Source: Acanthococcus lagerstroemiae (taxonomy: Eukaryota > Arthropoda > Insecta > Hemiptera > Eriococcidae). From it: 64,000 nt of DNA. A model generated the notes under the pieces. The model searched no databases and had not been told where the DNA came from. It was given only the letters and a program-made list of their open reading frames with translations. Location: the NCBI GenBank assembly GCA_031841125.1, contig JAJSSI010000013.1:320993-384992 (forward strand), in the 5' to 3' direction. The translations under genes and the position numbers were made by a program. Of the stretch, positions 1-10,305 are shown in pieces. Position 1 is the first letter of the stretch. Each line of letters starts with the position of its first letter.

Positions 1-1
1 C

Positions 2-187
2 AAGTCCAAGTTTGATCGCACGCTCTTTCACGCCGAAAAAGATTGTCAAAAAAAGTTTCGAGCTAATCAACGTACAGCGCATAACACTAACAATAATAAT
101 AATTCTCGTAACGAAAGCAAGGCGATTCATAACTTCACGTTAGAGGAGCTCCAGACAGAGATAGCTAACCTACAAAAAAACGAGTAG
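2..187 (+). CDS. Gag C-terminal tail of a Ty3-type LTR retrotransposon (5' end outside window)
   Basis: An open frame enters from the left edge and stops at TAG 185-187. The peptide is polar, with an Asn-rich stretch and a Phe-His...Cys pattern near its start that resembles the end of insect Ty3 Gag proteins. No CCHC knuckle is visible. The pol frame begins one base before this stop in the -1 register, and a slippery heptamer lies just upstream, so this is inferred to be the 3' end of gag. The identification rests on position and the frame relation to pol more than on residues. Confidence 0.65.
   Translation, partial: KSKFDRTLFHAEKDCQKKFRANQRTAHNTNNNNNSRNESKAIHNFTLEELQTEIANLQKNE
175..181 (+). 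promoter_or_regulatory. Programmed -1 frameshift slippery heptamer A_AAA_AAC (gag to pol)
   Basis: In the gag frame the codons read CAA AAA AAC GAG TAG, so the heptamer A AAA AAC sits in the X XXY YYZ phase used for -1 slippage, two codons before the gag stop. Slipping back one base enters the pol frame that stays open to about 1475. Phase, heptamer and stop spacing are seen directly. Function is inferred from retroviral and Ty3-type elements. I did not identify a downstream stimulatory structure. Confidence 0.7.
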
Positions 188-1475
188 TGCCCCCATTCGT
201 TGTTGTGCAGGTTCGATTTGGGAAAAACAAAGAAATTTCAGGAAGAGGTCTTTACGACCCCGCCGCTAATGCGTCCGCTATCAGTTATCAAGCGTTAAAA
301 AAGATAGAAAAACACGTTTTCTTCCCATTCAAATCAACCTACATTACCGCGAGTGGTGAGGGCTCTGTTATCGGCTTGACCGTCCTCTCGGTTACCATTC
401 ATGAAATCACTAGGTTAGTCATGCTCTTTGTCCTGGACTCACCCACTTTTACTTTCGATTTTCTTATCGGTCTCGATACCATACCGTTATTCGGTTTATC
501 GCTGAGTCATAAATTATTACTCACACAGCATAACGTAAGTTCGCACTCGAACAAAGGTACGTCTATTTTAAACGAAAGATCGGTTCCCGACGCCGCACCC
601 TCTATCAATAACGTAGATACTTTCTGGAACGATTATATGACTTACGAAATGTTTAAGAAAAAGGTCAGTCATTTAGATTTAACAAAAAAATGTACGATAC
701 GTAAATTAATCCAGAAAAACCAGAAAGCTTTCGGTAAAAGTAAATTCGATGTCGGTAACGTTACGAAACACAGTTGCTCGATAAAATTAAATTCTGATAC
801 CTACGTAATTAGAAGGCCGTATAGATGTACCTACGAGGATCAGGAGCAGATTAAAAGTCAATGTGCCGAGTTGTTGAAGAACGGTATAATTCGTTTTTCG
901 TCTTCCCCATATGCATCCCCCGTAACGATGCAATTCAAAAAAGAGGGCCTGTGCGCACAGAAAGTCAAGGAACGGATGTGCGTCGATTATCGTGCTTTGA
1001 ATAAAATGATTATTCCTGAAAATCAGCCGTTTCCGTTAATTGAGGAAATTCTGGCTAAAACTCGAAACTGTTCGTATTTCTCGGCGCTGGACATAAATGC
1101 TGCTTTCCATTCAATTCCGATCAAGGAAGAAGATAGGTACAAGACGGCGTTTATTACTCAGCACGGGCATTACGAATGGTGCAAAATGCCTTTCGGAATT
1201 AAAGTCGCACCGGCTATCTTTCAACGTATTCTAGCTACTGTCTTTCTTCAAAATAACTTTGATGCTTTCGCCGTTAACTACCTCGACGATATTCTCGTTT
1301 TTTCCCGTACTTTTGATGAGCATCTCGTTCACGTTCAACGTATCATCGACGCGATCGTTGAGGAGGGATTTCGACTAAATTTCAAAAAGTGTAATTTCGC
1401 CATGCAATCTATCCCTTACCTCGGTCATATCCTAGGGCCAAACTCTATTACTCTCCCAATGTATCTCCCAGGAAG
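181..1475 (+). pseudogene. pol: Ty3-type pol: protease and reverse transcriptase, truncated by internal deletion
   Basis: This is the pol frame entered by -1 slippage; a GTG at 187 is the first start-like codon. A retropepsin-like region comes first, but the usual Asp-Thr/Ser-Gly triad reads Asp-Pro-Ala; the second conserved block (hydrophobic-IGLD) follows. Next comes a typical Ty3 reverse transcriptase: the MCVDYRALNK block, the FSALDINAAFHSI block, the MPFGIKVAPAIFQR block and an intact YLDD active site at 1279-1290. Soon after the YLGHIL motif the frame runs into sequence that makes sense only in another register as integrase. RNase H and the integrase zinc finger and core are therefore missing. 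It cannot encode a full pol. The Asp-Pro-Ala triad also suggests an inactive protease. Confidence 0.85.
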
Positions 1476-1907
1476 AGTTGGGCTGTTCTGGCTGCGGAGT
1501 GCACTGAACAGTACAACTCTACGCCTCATAGCGTAACGAAATTTTCTCCTACCTATCTCCTAACCGGTCGTCACACCGACATTGTACCTGACTCCTTATT
1601 AGATCCTCCTAATCTGGCCGCTGACCGTTTAGCCGCTCTCAACAACTCAGTCAAAAACCACGAGTATAATAAAAGTAATTACGATAAAGTAAAATCTGAT
1701 ATAGAGCTCGACGTAGGAGATTTAGTTTACATTGACAACGGTAGTAAGTTAAACCGTAATAAGTTGGATAGAGTACGGATAGGTCCATTTAAAATCGCGA
1801 AAAGACTGTCCAAAAACGTATTTTTAGTTCACGTTGGGCGCGGCCCTCTTTGTAATAGAATATACCACGCTAGTAAAATGTTACTTTACGAAAAACAATG
1901 TAAATGA
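1476..1907 (+). pseudogene. Integrase C-terminal remnant of the same Ty3 element
   Basis: In the third forward frame, open from about 1476 to the TGA at 1905-1907, the translation matches the end of a Ty3 integrase. It has a Trp...Tyr-Asn-Ser-Thr-Pro-His block typical of the end of the catalytic core, then a TGRHTD motif, a Lys-rich linker, the GD-L-V-Y block and the GPFKI block of the SH3-like tail. It is joined to the RT in a different frame, which marks a deletion of roughly the RNase H and most of the integrase gene. The polypurine tract and 3' LTR follow at once, so no env gene is present here. Confidence 0.8.
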
Positions 1908-1958
1908 TGTCACAACCACTTTCCTTTTCTTCTCGCATCCTACGTTCCTTAAACGACT

Positions 1959-1971
1959 GGGGGGGGGGAGA
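1959..1971 (+). other. Polypurine tract of the Ty3 element
   Basis: A run of ten G followed by AGA ends directly at the LTR start TGTAAGATTC. Position and purine content fit the plus-strand primer of an LTR retrotransposon. Confidence 0.7.
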
Positions 1972-2300
1972 TGTAAGATTCACTCTCTCTGCTCGTTCTT
2001 TCTTTCCCTTATCTTCGTTTCGTTCATCCACTCCGCATGTTTAATCATGTTTTCTGTGCATCACCTTTGTATTCCAACAGACGACTTCGATTTCGTATTT
2101 CAACTGGGTTCCCAGTTTCTACTGCTTTCATGCTATGCACACGTTCTCTCTCTCGAGTTCAATTATTCGTTTAATATTTTCATATTTGTTTCCACGTTTT
2201 GCGTATACCGTTGAAACGGACTTTGTTCGAATTCGTTGTGAATAAACGCATTCTCAATCGTTTCACGGTTTACTCATTCCAAAAATCGTCTGATCTTACA
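1972..2300 (+). repeat. 3' LTR of the Ty3 element (329 bp)
   Basis: It begins TGTAAGATTC and ends GATCTTACA, an imperfect terminal inverted repeat with the TG...CA ends of LTRs, right after the polypurine tract. An AATAAA polyadenylation signal lies near 2241. The partner 5' LTR is outside the window, so neither LTR identity nor the target duplication can be checked. Confidence 0.75.
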
Positions 2301-2333
2301 TACATATGTCCTTTTCGTTCCTTTATCTAGGGG

Positions 2334-2444
2334 GCTCCTGGTCACCATGGCAAAGTGGAGGCTATGAAGCGGCTAGGGGGTTGATCCCTCTAGTAATAAG
2401 TAATAATTGTACCTCACCTGTAAGTTGCCATGGTTACCAGGAGC
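2334..2444. repeat. Imperfect inverted repeat, possible short MITE
   Basis: The 20-base arm at 2334-2353 (GCTCCTGGTCACCATGGCAA) pairs with 2425-2444 with one mismatch, enclosing 71 bases. A smaller inverted motif, CTAGGGGG...CCCTCTAG, sits inside at about 2373-2393. I found no clear target duplication. Confidence 0.55.
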
Positions 2445-2464
2445 TATTTTCCACGAAGGGAAAG

Positions 2465-2900
2465 TGAAAACGTTCTCTAAACATGACCCACTCCTGCACC
2501 ACTGTCCTCTCGACCACGACCCCTTTCTTCCCCAACTTATTCATTCCCTTCCCATCTATTACCCATACCTCCATAAGATCCTCGCCTACCACTCCCAGCT
2601 ACATCCATGCTCGCCCATCTTCACCCATCTCAACCCTCATCACTCTTTCTAATCCACCACCCCCATCTTCAGCTCTCTTCACCTACCATCCTTACTCCAT
2701 GCCGTTCTCACAAACCCCAAATCGCACCTCCTTCTCTTTTTTCATTAAGGACCTCCTCCCCTGAGGTAGGCTACCCTATAGAAAGGCGAGATTAAATGGC
2801 AGATTAGGTAACCCTCCAGGAGATTTTCCAGGGTGAGGCGAAGGCAGCGACGGCGTTTTGGTTTTCAATATATAGAGATATGTAGACATTATGTGCTCAG
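2465..2900 (+). repeat. Dispersed pyrimidine-rich repeat, tail part
   Basis: A C/T-rich body made of CACCAC and CTCCC variants is followed by a tail with GGTAGGCTACC at about 2765, a short GGCG-rich stretch and TATATAGAGATATG. The same body and tail order recurs near 25150-25980, 51108-52160 and 53878-54505. The hairpin head seen in other copies is missing. Small open frames here are proline- and serine-rich by-products of composition, not genes. Confidence 0.55.
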
Positions 2901-4580
2901 GACCGTAGAGAGAAAATCTGCACTGGGAGCCAAAGATCTATTACTGTACCTTCGTCACCACTTTTTGAGATCCTCGAAGCAAAAAAGGAAATGACCTACT
3001 AATGCGAGAAGAAATATTGGTTCCCTTATGCTGCCCCTCCTTCAATTTCCTCTGCATCTCGCACCATTCACCTCCCTAGTCCACTCTAAAAATGGTTCAC
3101 CTATCCCAGATACGGCATATATGACAGGAGCGAGGGAAGGAAATGGAGAGGTATAGCGTTATTATTGTACGTCCCACATGCCAGATCGTCTCTTTTTTGT
3201 AAGAAGTTTTTTTCCTGAAAGAGTTGTATGAGGGAGGTAAAAACAGGGAGCGAAGAAATGCCATGTAGTAGAGAAAGTGGTAAGAGACAGTACTGGGCGA
3301 TAGGAAGAAAAGCAGTGGTCTTAAAGAATAGAGAAGCGGGTGGATGTGGAGGTTTCATGTAGCCTCAGAAAAATTGGAGGAAATGGCCCGGGAGAAAGAA
3401 GAAACGAAAGTTGCTTTTCAAGTCTCTGCTGGAATTGCCTTACTTCTTGTCACTCTTTTATCTCATTATTGAGCAACTCAAAGAGGAAAAATGCAAGGGA
3501 GAGATATTGGTAACGAGAGGTGCCTATGGTTGAACAAAAAGAGACGGGCAGAAACAGAAGTAGACAGTTTTAAACTTAATGTTTCCCCTTCTTAAAAAGG
3601 GCAGAGGGGGAAAGAGGAACTAAAGGGAATGGAGTCGAGATAGAGCAAGAGGAGAGTGTGGGGAGCGCTACAGGCAGAGAGACACACGGTCGGACTGAGA
3701 AGGGTCTTAAATTTAACTTTATTCCTAGTACCCCAGGTACCAGATCGTTTTCTTTCGAAATACTTTCTCCTTTTACGGGGCGGGGGGGGGGGATAGACTG
3801 TGACCAAACGGGAGGAGGTCAGTAAGGGAAGTGAATGGACAGCGATGGAGTTGAAGTATTGCTTGGAAATCAAGACAAGTAAATTTCATCTTATTATATC
3901 GGCCTTTCCTTTATTCGTCGAGATAGAATCTTCTGGTGGCTTCAAACCTTCAAGCTCCACATATAGTTGAGACACAACCTACTCATCATCTTCTAGAAGC
4001 TTTCAAGTCCTGAGCTGTAAGCCATATGGTTCTTATAATCCATCGGATATTAGCTTAGATAAAAGATATACAATAAGAAAAATGAGAAACATGGCAGACA
4101 AGCAAGGCAACCGCCTCTAGGAGTGGAACCTTCTAGTTAAGCGAATGTACCTGTGTAGGCCAGTCTTATTGGATTTCTATAATTTGGTAGTTAGTTTAGG
4201 AAGCCTAAATCTCGATCCCCGGAAGGCCGAATTTTCGCATTTTGTGGCCCTTTGAAGAACCCGGGGCTGGGGTAAATTGCCCCTGTTGCCCCTCCCTCTC
4301 ATCAGGCCTGGATGTGCTTCTATGTTATACGACTTGCTGTGATTTTCCTTCTTCATCGATGAATTTAAGGAAAATAGCACGACTGACAGATCAGAATGGT
4401 CCATAAGCACCCCCCCTCCCCCTCCAAGAAACAATTTCACTGTTTGAGCAAAAATGTCTCGTCTCTTAAAAATGACGCAAAGGCCACCAAATTTTCACAT
4501 ATTTTATGTGGCCCAAGTGACGGTTAAAGCAGTCATTGCATCATTATTTTTATTGTTCATTACAGAGGAAGATATAATTT
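2900..4580. other. No gene found; purine-rich degenerate repeats
   Basis: The segment 3100-3880 is G/A-rich and contains two loosely similar parts (around 3180 and 3740) with a shared CCAGATCGT context. A G-run lies near 3780. Around 4250-4300 a GGGGTAAATTGCCCC-like motif resembles ends of small non-autonomous transposons seen elsewhere in the window. No coding pattern was recognised. Confidence 0.5.
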
Positions 4581-4581
4581 G

Positions 4582-4826
4582 GACGCTATTCAAGGAAAGG
4601 GAACCAACCAACATTTGGAAACAAAGTGAGTTATCATTGGAAAGAGCGTAAAAAGTAGAATTCTTCAAAATAAAGTCCTCGATTCAAGAACGTGTACTCA
4701 GGTTGAAAAAAGCTTATCAGTAAACGCTGTGTCATATATGGTTGCTACACACGAATCCTGAACTTCGAATCACGTGATCTCAAAAAGCGGATTTTGCTAG
4801 TTGGTTCCCTTTCGTTGAATAGCGTC
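4582..4826. repeat. 27-bp inverted repeat enclosing about 190 bp (MITE-like)
   Basis: Arm 4582-4608, starting GACGCTATTCAA, pairs with arm 4800-4826 with a single mismatch in 27 bases. Size and structure fit a MITE. The right arm lies only four bases before the 29-bp repeat that brackets the transposase gene, so it might instead be part of the terminus of that larger element. Confidence 0.55.
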
Positions 4827-5204
4827 TATTTGGGTATTTCTCCGAAAACATGTCTTTTTTGTAGCATGAATAAATGGGGGAAAAAAAATTGATTTTGCAA
4901 AATTTTTTGGGTTGCCTGATGAGTGTGCATGTAAAAGAGTATATTAACAACATTTTGCAAGCAGGAGTCCCCCCAGGGGGGAGTGGTCATCGAGTTATAT
5001 ACACGACTATGGAACAGGTAACCACAACGATGGAAATTTTCAGAATTTCAACCATGGCGACGGAAATTTCCAACCACGACTATGGAATTTACTTACTGAA
5101 ATGGTAATAATATCGCTTCAAACTGAAATTTTTGTAAAAGTAAAATAAAAATTGAGGTAACCCTTTAATTTTATCGAAATACAGAACATAAGAAACACTT
5201 TTAT

Positions 5205-5750
5205 TAATATCCAAAAGTAGGAAAATAACCAAAAACTTAACTAATTAATTGGCTCACAAGGTTTGGGAAACCATTTTCGTATTTAATTCATAAGCAGAGA
5301 AAAGAAACATTTTCAGTAATATCTAAGGGTAGGAAGATAACTTAGTGTGAGTAATTAATTGGCTCATAGTCTTTGTGAAACCATTTTCGTATTTAATTCA
5401 TAGGTAGAGAAAATATTTGACTTTATAGTCAATTATCCATATCACATGGAGTAAACTTGATAATACTAACTTAATGATGTATATATGAAAGTAACTTCTG
5501 TTCCTTTTGACATAGTAGTCAAAACGCCTAAACTAAAAAAAAAAAAAAAAATCTCATGGAGTAAACTTAATAATACTACATTAATAATACATGAAAAAGT
5601 AACTTCTGTTTCTTTTGACATAGTAGTCAAGACACATAAACTAGAAAAAAATCACATGGGGTAAACTTAATAATACTAAGTTAATAATATATGAAAGTAA
5701 CTTCTGTTTCTTTTGGCATAGTAGTCCAGACACATGAACTAAAAAAAAAA
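5205..5750. repeat. AT-rich tandem repeats beside the transposase gene
   Basis: Two related blocks at about 5213-5300 and 5330-5415 share the ACCATTTTCGTATTTAATTC context. Three further units start with GTAACTTCTG at 5491, 5599 and 5697 (period about 97-108), each containing TTTTGACATAGTAGTC and an A-run. They occupy the 3' flank of the minus-strand gene. No coding sense was found. Confidence 0.7.
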
Positions 5751-5752
5751 TA

Positions 5753-8700
5753 TCATATTTCCTTCTCGTGTACATTAAATTTTAATGCCCTCTGATACTT
5801 AACAGGCTCACACACCTTGTACAAAATTTGTTGTTTGGTACAATAAGTTTCATCAGGAACATTTGGGAAGCTGTAAACATATCCATCATACTGTCTCGTT
5901 CTCTTAACTCGCACAAACGTTACATAATAATGATCCTCTCCATCAATAGTCAATATTTTCCCTAGGAAATTTCGTGTACCTCCTCTTTCTGAAACTTTGA
6001 ATTGCACAACAATCCAGTCTCCTACATTCAGAGTTTCTTCAGTCTCGCCCAACGTTTCACTGATTTTCGGCTTGTTAGTCACATTTGAAATTTCATCAAT
6101 TTTTGGTTCATCCGTTACACCTGAAAAGAAATCATTTCATATCTCAGTTGAAATTCAATTGCTGTGCCACAGAAAATTATAGGGGAAAAAATTTTACAAA
6201 CTTAGATGCGGGCTTCGTTTATCAAGTTTCACACCCAAAGTTTCATCGATCTTCGGCTTGTCAGTCATATTTGAAATTACATCAATTTTTGGTCCATCAG
6301 ACACACCTGAAAAGGAATTGTTTCATATATCTCTGTTAAAATTCAATTGCTGTGCCACGGGAAATTATTGGGGAAAAAATTTTACAAACTTGGTTGCAGG
6401 CTTCGTGTGTTGGCTTTCACACCCAAATTTTCATCAGTCTCCGGCTTGTCAGTCACATTCGAAATTACATTAATTTTTGGTTCATCAGTCACACCTGAAA
6501 AGGAATTGTTTCATATCTATGTTAAAATTCAAAAATGGCTGTGCCACAGAAAATTATTCGGGAAAAAATTTTACAAACTTGGTTGCGGGCTTTGTTCGTT
6601 GTCTTTTTTTTTCTTTTCTGTGCCATAATATTCTTGCGCAATATGATAATGACTGCATTGTTGTGTGCGACACTCAAAACAAGACATACTATTGAAGTGC
6701 AGGAAGTCTGCTGTCTCCTCTTCAGCGATCCAGCGAACCTGATGACATTGCATTGTACCTAAAACAAGAAGCAGAAAAAGTTTAAAATTTCCATTCTCTG
6801 CTTCAGTCAAATGAAAATCAGTTTTTAGATAAGTTACCTTTAATCGTTGAGCATTTCTTCAAGTCTTTATTTGACTGCAATAGTTGATAGACCTCGTTCA
6901 TACTGTCTCTGGAAATTGGTACAAGTTTGATGTTTTTGATATTTTCGTACAAACAATTCATGAAGCTTTCAAAAGTTGCAACGTCCTGATTTGCGGCAAC
7001 TAGTCGATCGCAGGTATGTTTGAGCGTTGCGCCCACCCCATCACATGCCCCTTTACCGTGCCCACTTTCAGAGTAATTCCAAGTTAGGAATTCTAACTTG
7101 GGGAACAACGGTCTAATAATCTTGTGCATTATGAAAAACATGGTCTTATTACGGTACTGGGAACTAGGACTGTCACTTAGAAAGTGCAAGGTCTTCACAC
7201 CTAAAAGTTCGTTCAGAATAGGTTTCAAGTGAGAAAATATTGCAATCGGCTCATGACGTAAATCCTCTGTGAGCGTGCAGAAGCACTCTTTTCGATCTTT
7301 TGCATATATGACGCCGGTGTGTAGAGAGACTTGCTGTCGATTTCCACCGAAGTGAATAGATTGAATTTCGTCGGCGTATTTTAGTTGATAATTTTCAGCA
7401 AAATCAATATGAAGGAGCACCTCACCTTCTGCCGAATTTGTCTTCAGGTTGTCAATAGAAGTATACTGGTGGTGAATAAGGCCGACATGCCGAGCGAATG
7501 GAAGAATTTCTTCGAGAAGTTCTTGTGCCAATTCCAATTTAGAACAATACCGTCGGTGTTTTACAGTTCGACGATAATCTGATCGTCCACCTTGTCCTTT
7601 CTCAATGACAGACTCCCATTTATCACAATGAATGATATTATTTCCCTGAAACTCATCAAACAGGATTGTTTTCTCGGCACAGGCTTGACATTTGCGGAAA
7701 TAGCAGTCTTCCTTCGGAGGTGAGCAGCATACTTCATCATTGAGTAAGGCCATACTGTTCCCATTTTTCACCATATTCAGTTGCTTCAGTTGTGCGACCA
7801 TCAATTTCATATTTTTGTGTTTCTGGCATAGACACGTGTCTCTTTCGGTCACCTTTCTGGTCACAACCCAAAATGGACGTATTTTACAAAACATCGCATA
7901 GCTAATAACAACTTCACTAACTTCACAGAATTTCCGAAACAGGAACGTTAACGAATTATTCAAGTATCGCTTCTGTTTTTTAGATCCTTTTCGAGTAATG
8001 CACTCCTTTTTACCTGGAGCTAAGGTCGATACATCATCACGTTCATAAAATTCTCTGACGTGTTGCCGTATCAATGCGAATTTCTGGTGTCTTTTGCCCA
8101 CTGCTTCTTCTGTATCATCAGGGCAACGTTTACGTAGAAAGTAAAACGGTTTCGCGACAGTCATAAACCGATACTTCTTGACATGATCTAGCTGAAGTAC
8201 TGATAAGAACGTTTGGCGAGTATTCTGCGATGTAATTGATGAATATGACGTTTTCATATCTTCAACAATGGAGTCCGCTAGTAACAATTTTCGCTTCACT
8301 TCAGGAGATAACTTCTCGTTTCGAAGTTCACGGTTCAATTTTGATTTAGGAGAATCCGACTGATTATCCATCCTGTGCTGAAGACGCCGATATTTCGATC
8401 TATATCTTTCTACACGCAATTTCAGTTTTTCATTTTCAGCTTTTAGTCCAGACATTTGGTAACGTAATTTTGATACATTCCTTGAACGTATTTTCATTCC
8501 GGTTAAGTTCTGAACTGATAAAACTTCGGGTGGCTTTACCTTTTCCTTTTCCTCTTCTTTTCTGGTTTTCTGCTTTCGTTTTTGCTCTTTCCATTTCAGC
8601 CGAATTCTACGCGTTTCTCGCTTACTTCTTTTTGTCTTCGTTTCTGCCCGTTTTGCTGCATTTTTAGCGTATCTTGCACGTCGTTTCTTATTCTGTTCAG

Positions 8701-8806
8701 CCATAAAATGTGGATCTTTTCGGATTCTCGATCTTCTCTTTTTCTCTGCTTCACGCTTCCGACATAACGTTTCTATTTTTGACAGCGCCATACTGTTAAA
8801 CAACAA
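5753..8806 (-). CDS. Five-exon DDE-transposase-like protein (unassigned superfamily)
   Basis: Exon model on the minus strand: 8806-6838, 6758-6579, 6494-6390, 6306-6202, 6120-5753, every junction in phase 1, about 900 residues in all. The N-terminus is highly basic with a coiled-coil-like Lys/Glu segment and a leucine-heptad stretch. The middle has Cys-rich clusters (C-L-C-Q-K-H; C-Q-A-C). Likely catalytic blocks are HIDFAENY, FLSDSPSSQYRNK and ESGHGKGACDGVGA, giving Asp, Asp and Glu candidates on an RNase H-like core. Exon 2 has a Cys/His cluster ending C-SHYH. The last exon has a small beta-rich domain starting NVGDWIVVQF. I recognise a widespread metazoan transposon-linked family but cannot name the superfamily. 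No stop or frameshift interrupts it, so it may be recent or domesticated. The start may be the second Met (8791). Confidence 0.7.
6048..6607 (-). repeat. Three tandem exon-plus-intron units (~187 bp) in the transposase gene
   Basis: Units begin at about 6048, 6234 and 6422 and share both exon (Pro-Lys-Ile...Ile-Ser-Asn repeat peptide) and intron sequence, including a CTGAAAAGGAATTG acceptor side and a TTTTACAAACTTGG donor side. The two complete internal exons are 105 nt (35 codons) and phase 1 at both ends. The first and last exons share homologous edges. Duplication is by whole units, visible directly. Confidence 0.85.
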
Positions 8807-8809
8807 ATG

Positions 8810-10300
8810 AAAACAACTAGAAACAACGTATAATCTTTTCCGATATCACAATTCTACAGTTGTGGAAATCAGTTCCATGGTCGTGGTGAGAGAAATTGCC
8901 ATTCGCACGACTACGGACGAATAAAGTTCCCCACGACTATGGAAAAAAAACCATAAAATTATAAAACATCACTTTTATGATATGTTAACAATAAAAAAGT
9001 AAGTACTACAGAATAAGGTCTACTTACCAAATTATTGCAGCCCGTTTGTTGGAAGAAAATCTACAAATTCCTCAACTGTGAAGTGCTATTACGATGGAAC
9101 ATTTTTTTGTTGGAAACTCACATTTTAGCGCTAATTCTTGAATAGCTTTGGTCTTTTCCACTAAATACCTTGTCAAACTACCGGACCACGTTCTCATGAT
9201 ATCAACACACACCCTCATTTATTTTCAGACTGGATGAAAACATAGAACTGTTTTCTCGACTGATAAGAAATTAAACACGCCTAAAGCCCAAAAGTCCCTG
9301 GACGGATACTCGAAGTAGGCTAGTAGCGTATTACGCGTAAGGACCCGCGATCAATGTTGCCAGAGATATCCATCATAACAAAAAGAATAACAACTCATGC
9401 AGTTTAGCCACTGAAAGAACTTAATATTTCTGAAAATGCGAAGTAATGATGCCGATTCATGTGGTGGACACCCATGACTATGGAAATTTTGAGGAATTTC
9501 GTCGTGTTTTTAATTTTTTAATTTTTTTCAATGGAATATATGAGAAGCACTCATGGTTGCGTCAAATAGAAGTTTTCATTACCTTTTCAATGCAACTAGA
9601 AGTTTTGAATTTCAGTAAACCGTTCCTGAGATATCAAAGATGGACCATAAAAAGACATGTTTTCGGAGAAATACCCATTTAAGGAAGACGAATACAGATG
9701 AAGTATACGCTGAGTGGACAGTATGTAATAATTTACTTAACAAACAAAATGAGATAAAACATCTTACCTTATTTTACGGCAAATTTCACAGTTAACTATT
9801 GAAATACAAAACTCTCACGAAAATGAACTTTCAAGTCGAAGAGACGAGCGTACTTACACGACGAACTAGTTTTAACTATCATCAACTAAGGAATAACGTG
9901 AAACAGAAACCAAAACTGGTGCCGATATACGCCGGCATTGCGGAGTGTTCGTACTATCGTACAAATTCTGGGAAAAGGAGGCGACAATGTTCCGCCGCAG
10001 AATTGAGAAGAGCAGTTTTCATTTGAATTCTTCTACTGCGAGAGCTTTCGAATGTCCGTCTAGCGTCAATGAGATGAATTCTGCTAGCGTAAAGCGCCCT
10101 CGCGTCTTACTTACAAAAAAGTTACTGCCTCCGACCTCTCGCTTCGCGTATTCTGCCCTCGCTGCTAGCGTAATATGCACTTTTGATTGAAAAACGCGAC
10201 CGCACTTTGTCTTTACGCTAGCGTCTAGAAGATTTCACATTATTCAGCTAGCATTACAGCTAGACGCTAGCGTTCCGAGCAGAATTAAGGTGAATTCTGC
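8810..10300. other. No gene found; transposon flank and GCTAGCGT cluster
   Basis: 8870-8950 and 9460-9500 hold copies of the CACGACTATGG-type motif. From about 10060 to 10280 the palindrome-like GCTAGCG occurs repeatedly (10083, 10165, 10218, 10247 variant, 10265), some inside ACGCTAGCGT. Short plus-strand open frames here have no recognisable domain. Confidence 0.5.
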
Positions 10301-10305
10301 TACGT

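Larger units (their letters stand above)
4831..9677 (-). mobile_element. DNA transposon-like unit with a five-exon gene
   Basis: A 29-base segment at 4831-4859 (begins TGGGTATTTCTCCGAAAACA) is repeated exactly in inverted orientation at 9649-9677. Between them lies an apparently intact minus-strand gene with the look of a DDE transposase. Inside the ends, a motif close to CACGACTATGGAAATT recurs at about 5003, 5024, 5052 and 5076 on the left and about 8872 (inverted), 8908, 8932 and 9474 on the right, as expected of subterminal binding sites. The true ends and target duplication are not certain. The 29-base pair may be subterminal rather than terminal. Confidence 0.45.

Noticed and set aside
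1907..1972. env gene of the first Ty3 element
   Set aside because: Only about 65 bases separate the integrase stop from the LTR, so no env can be present in this copy.
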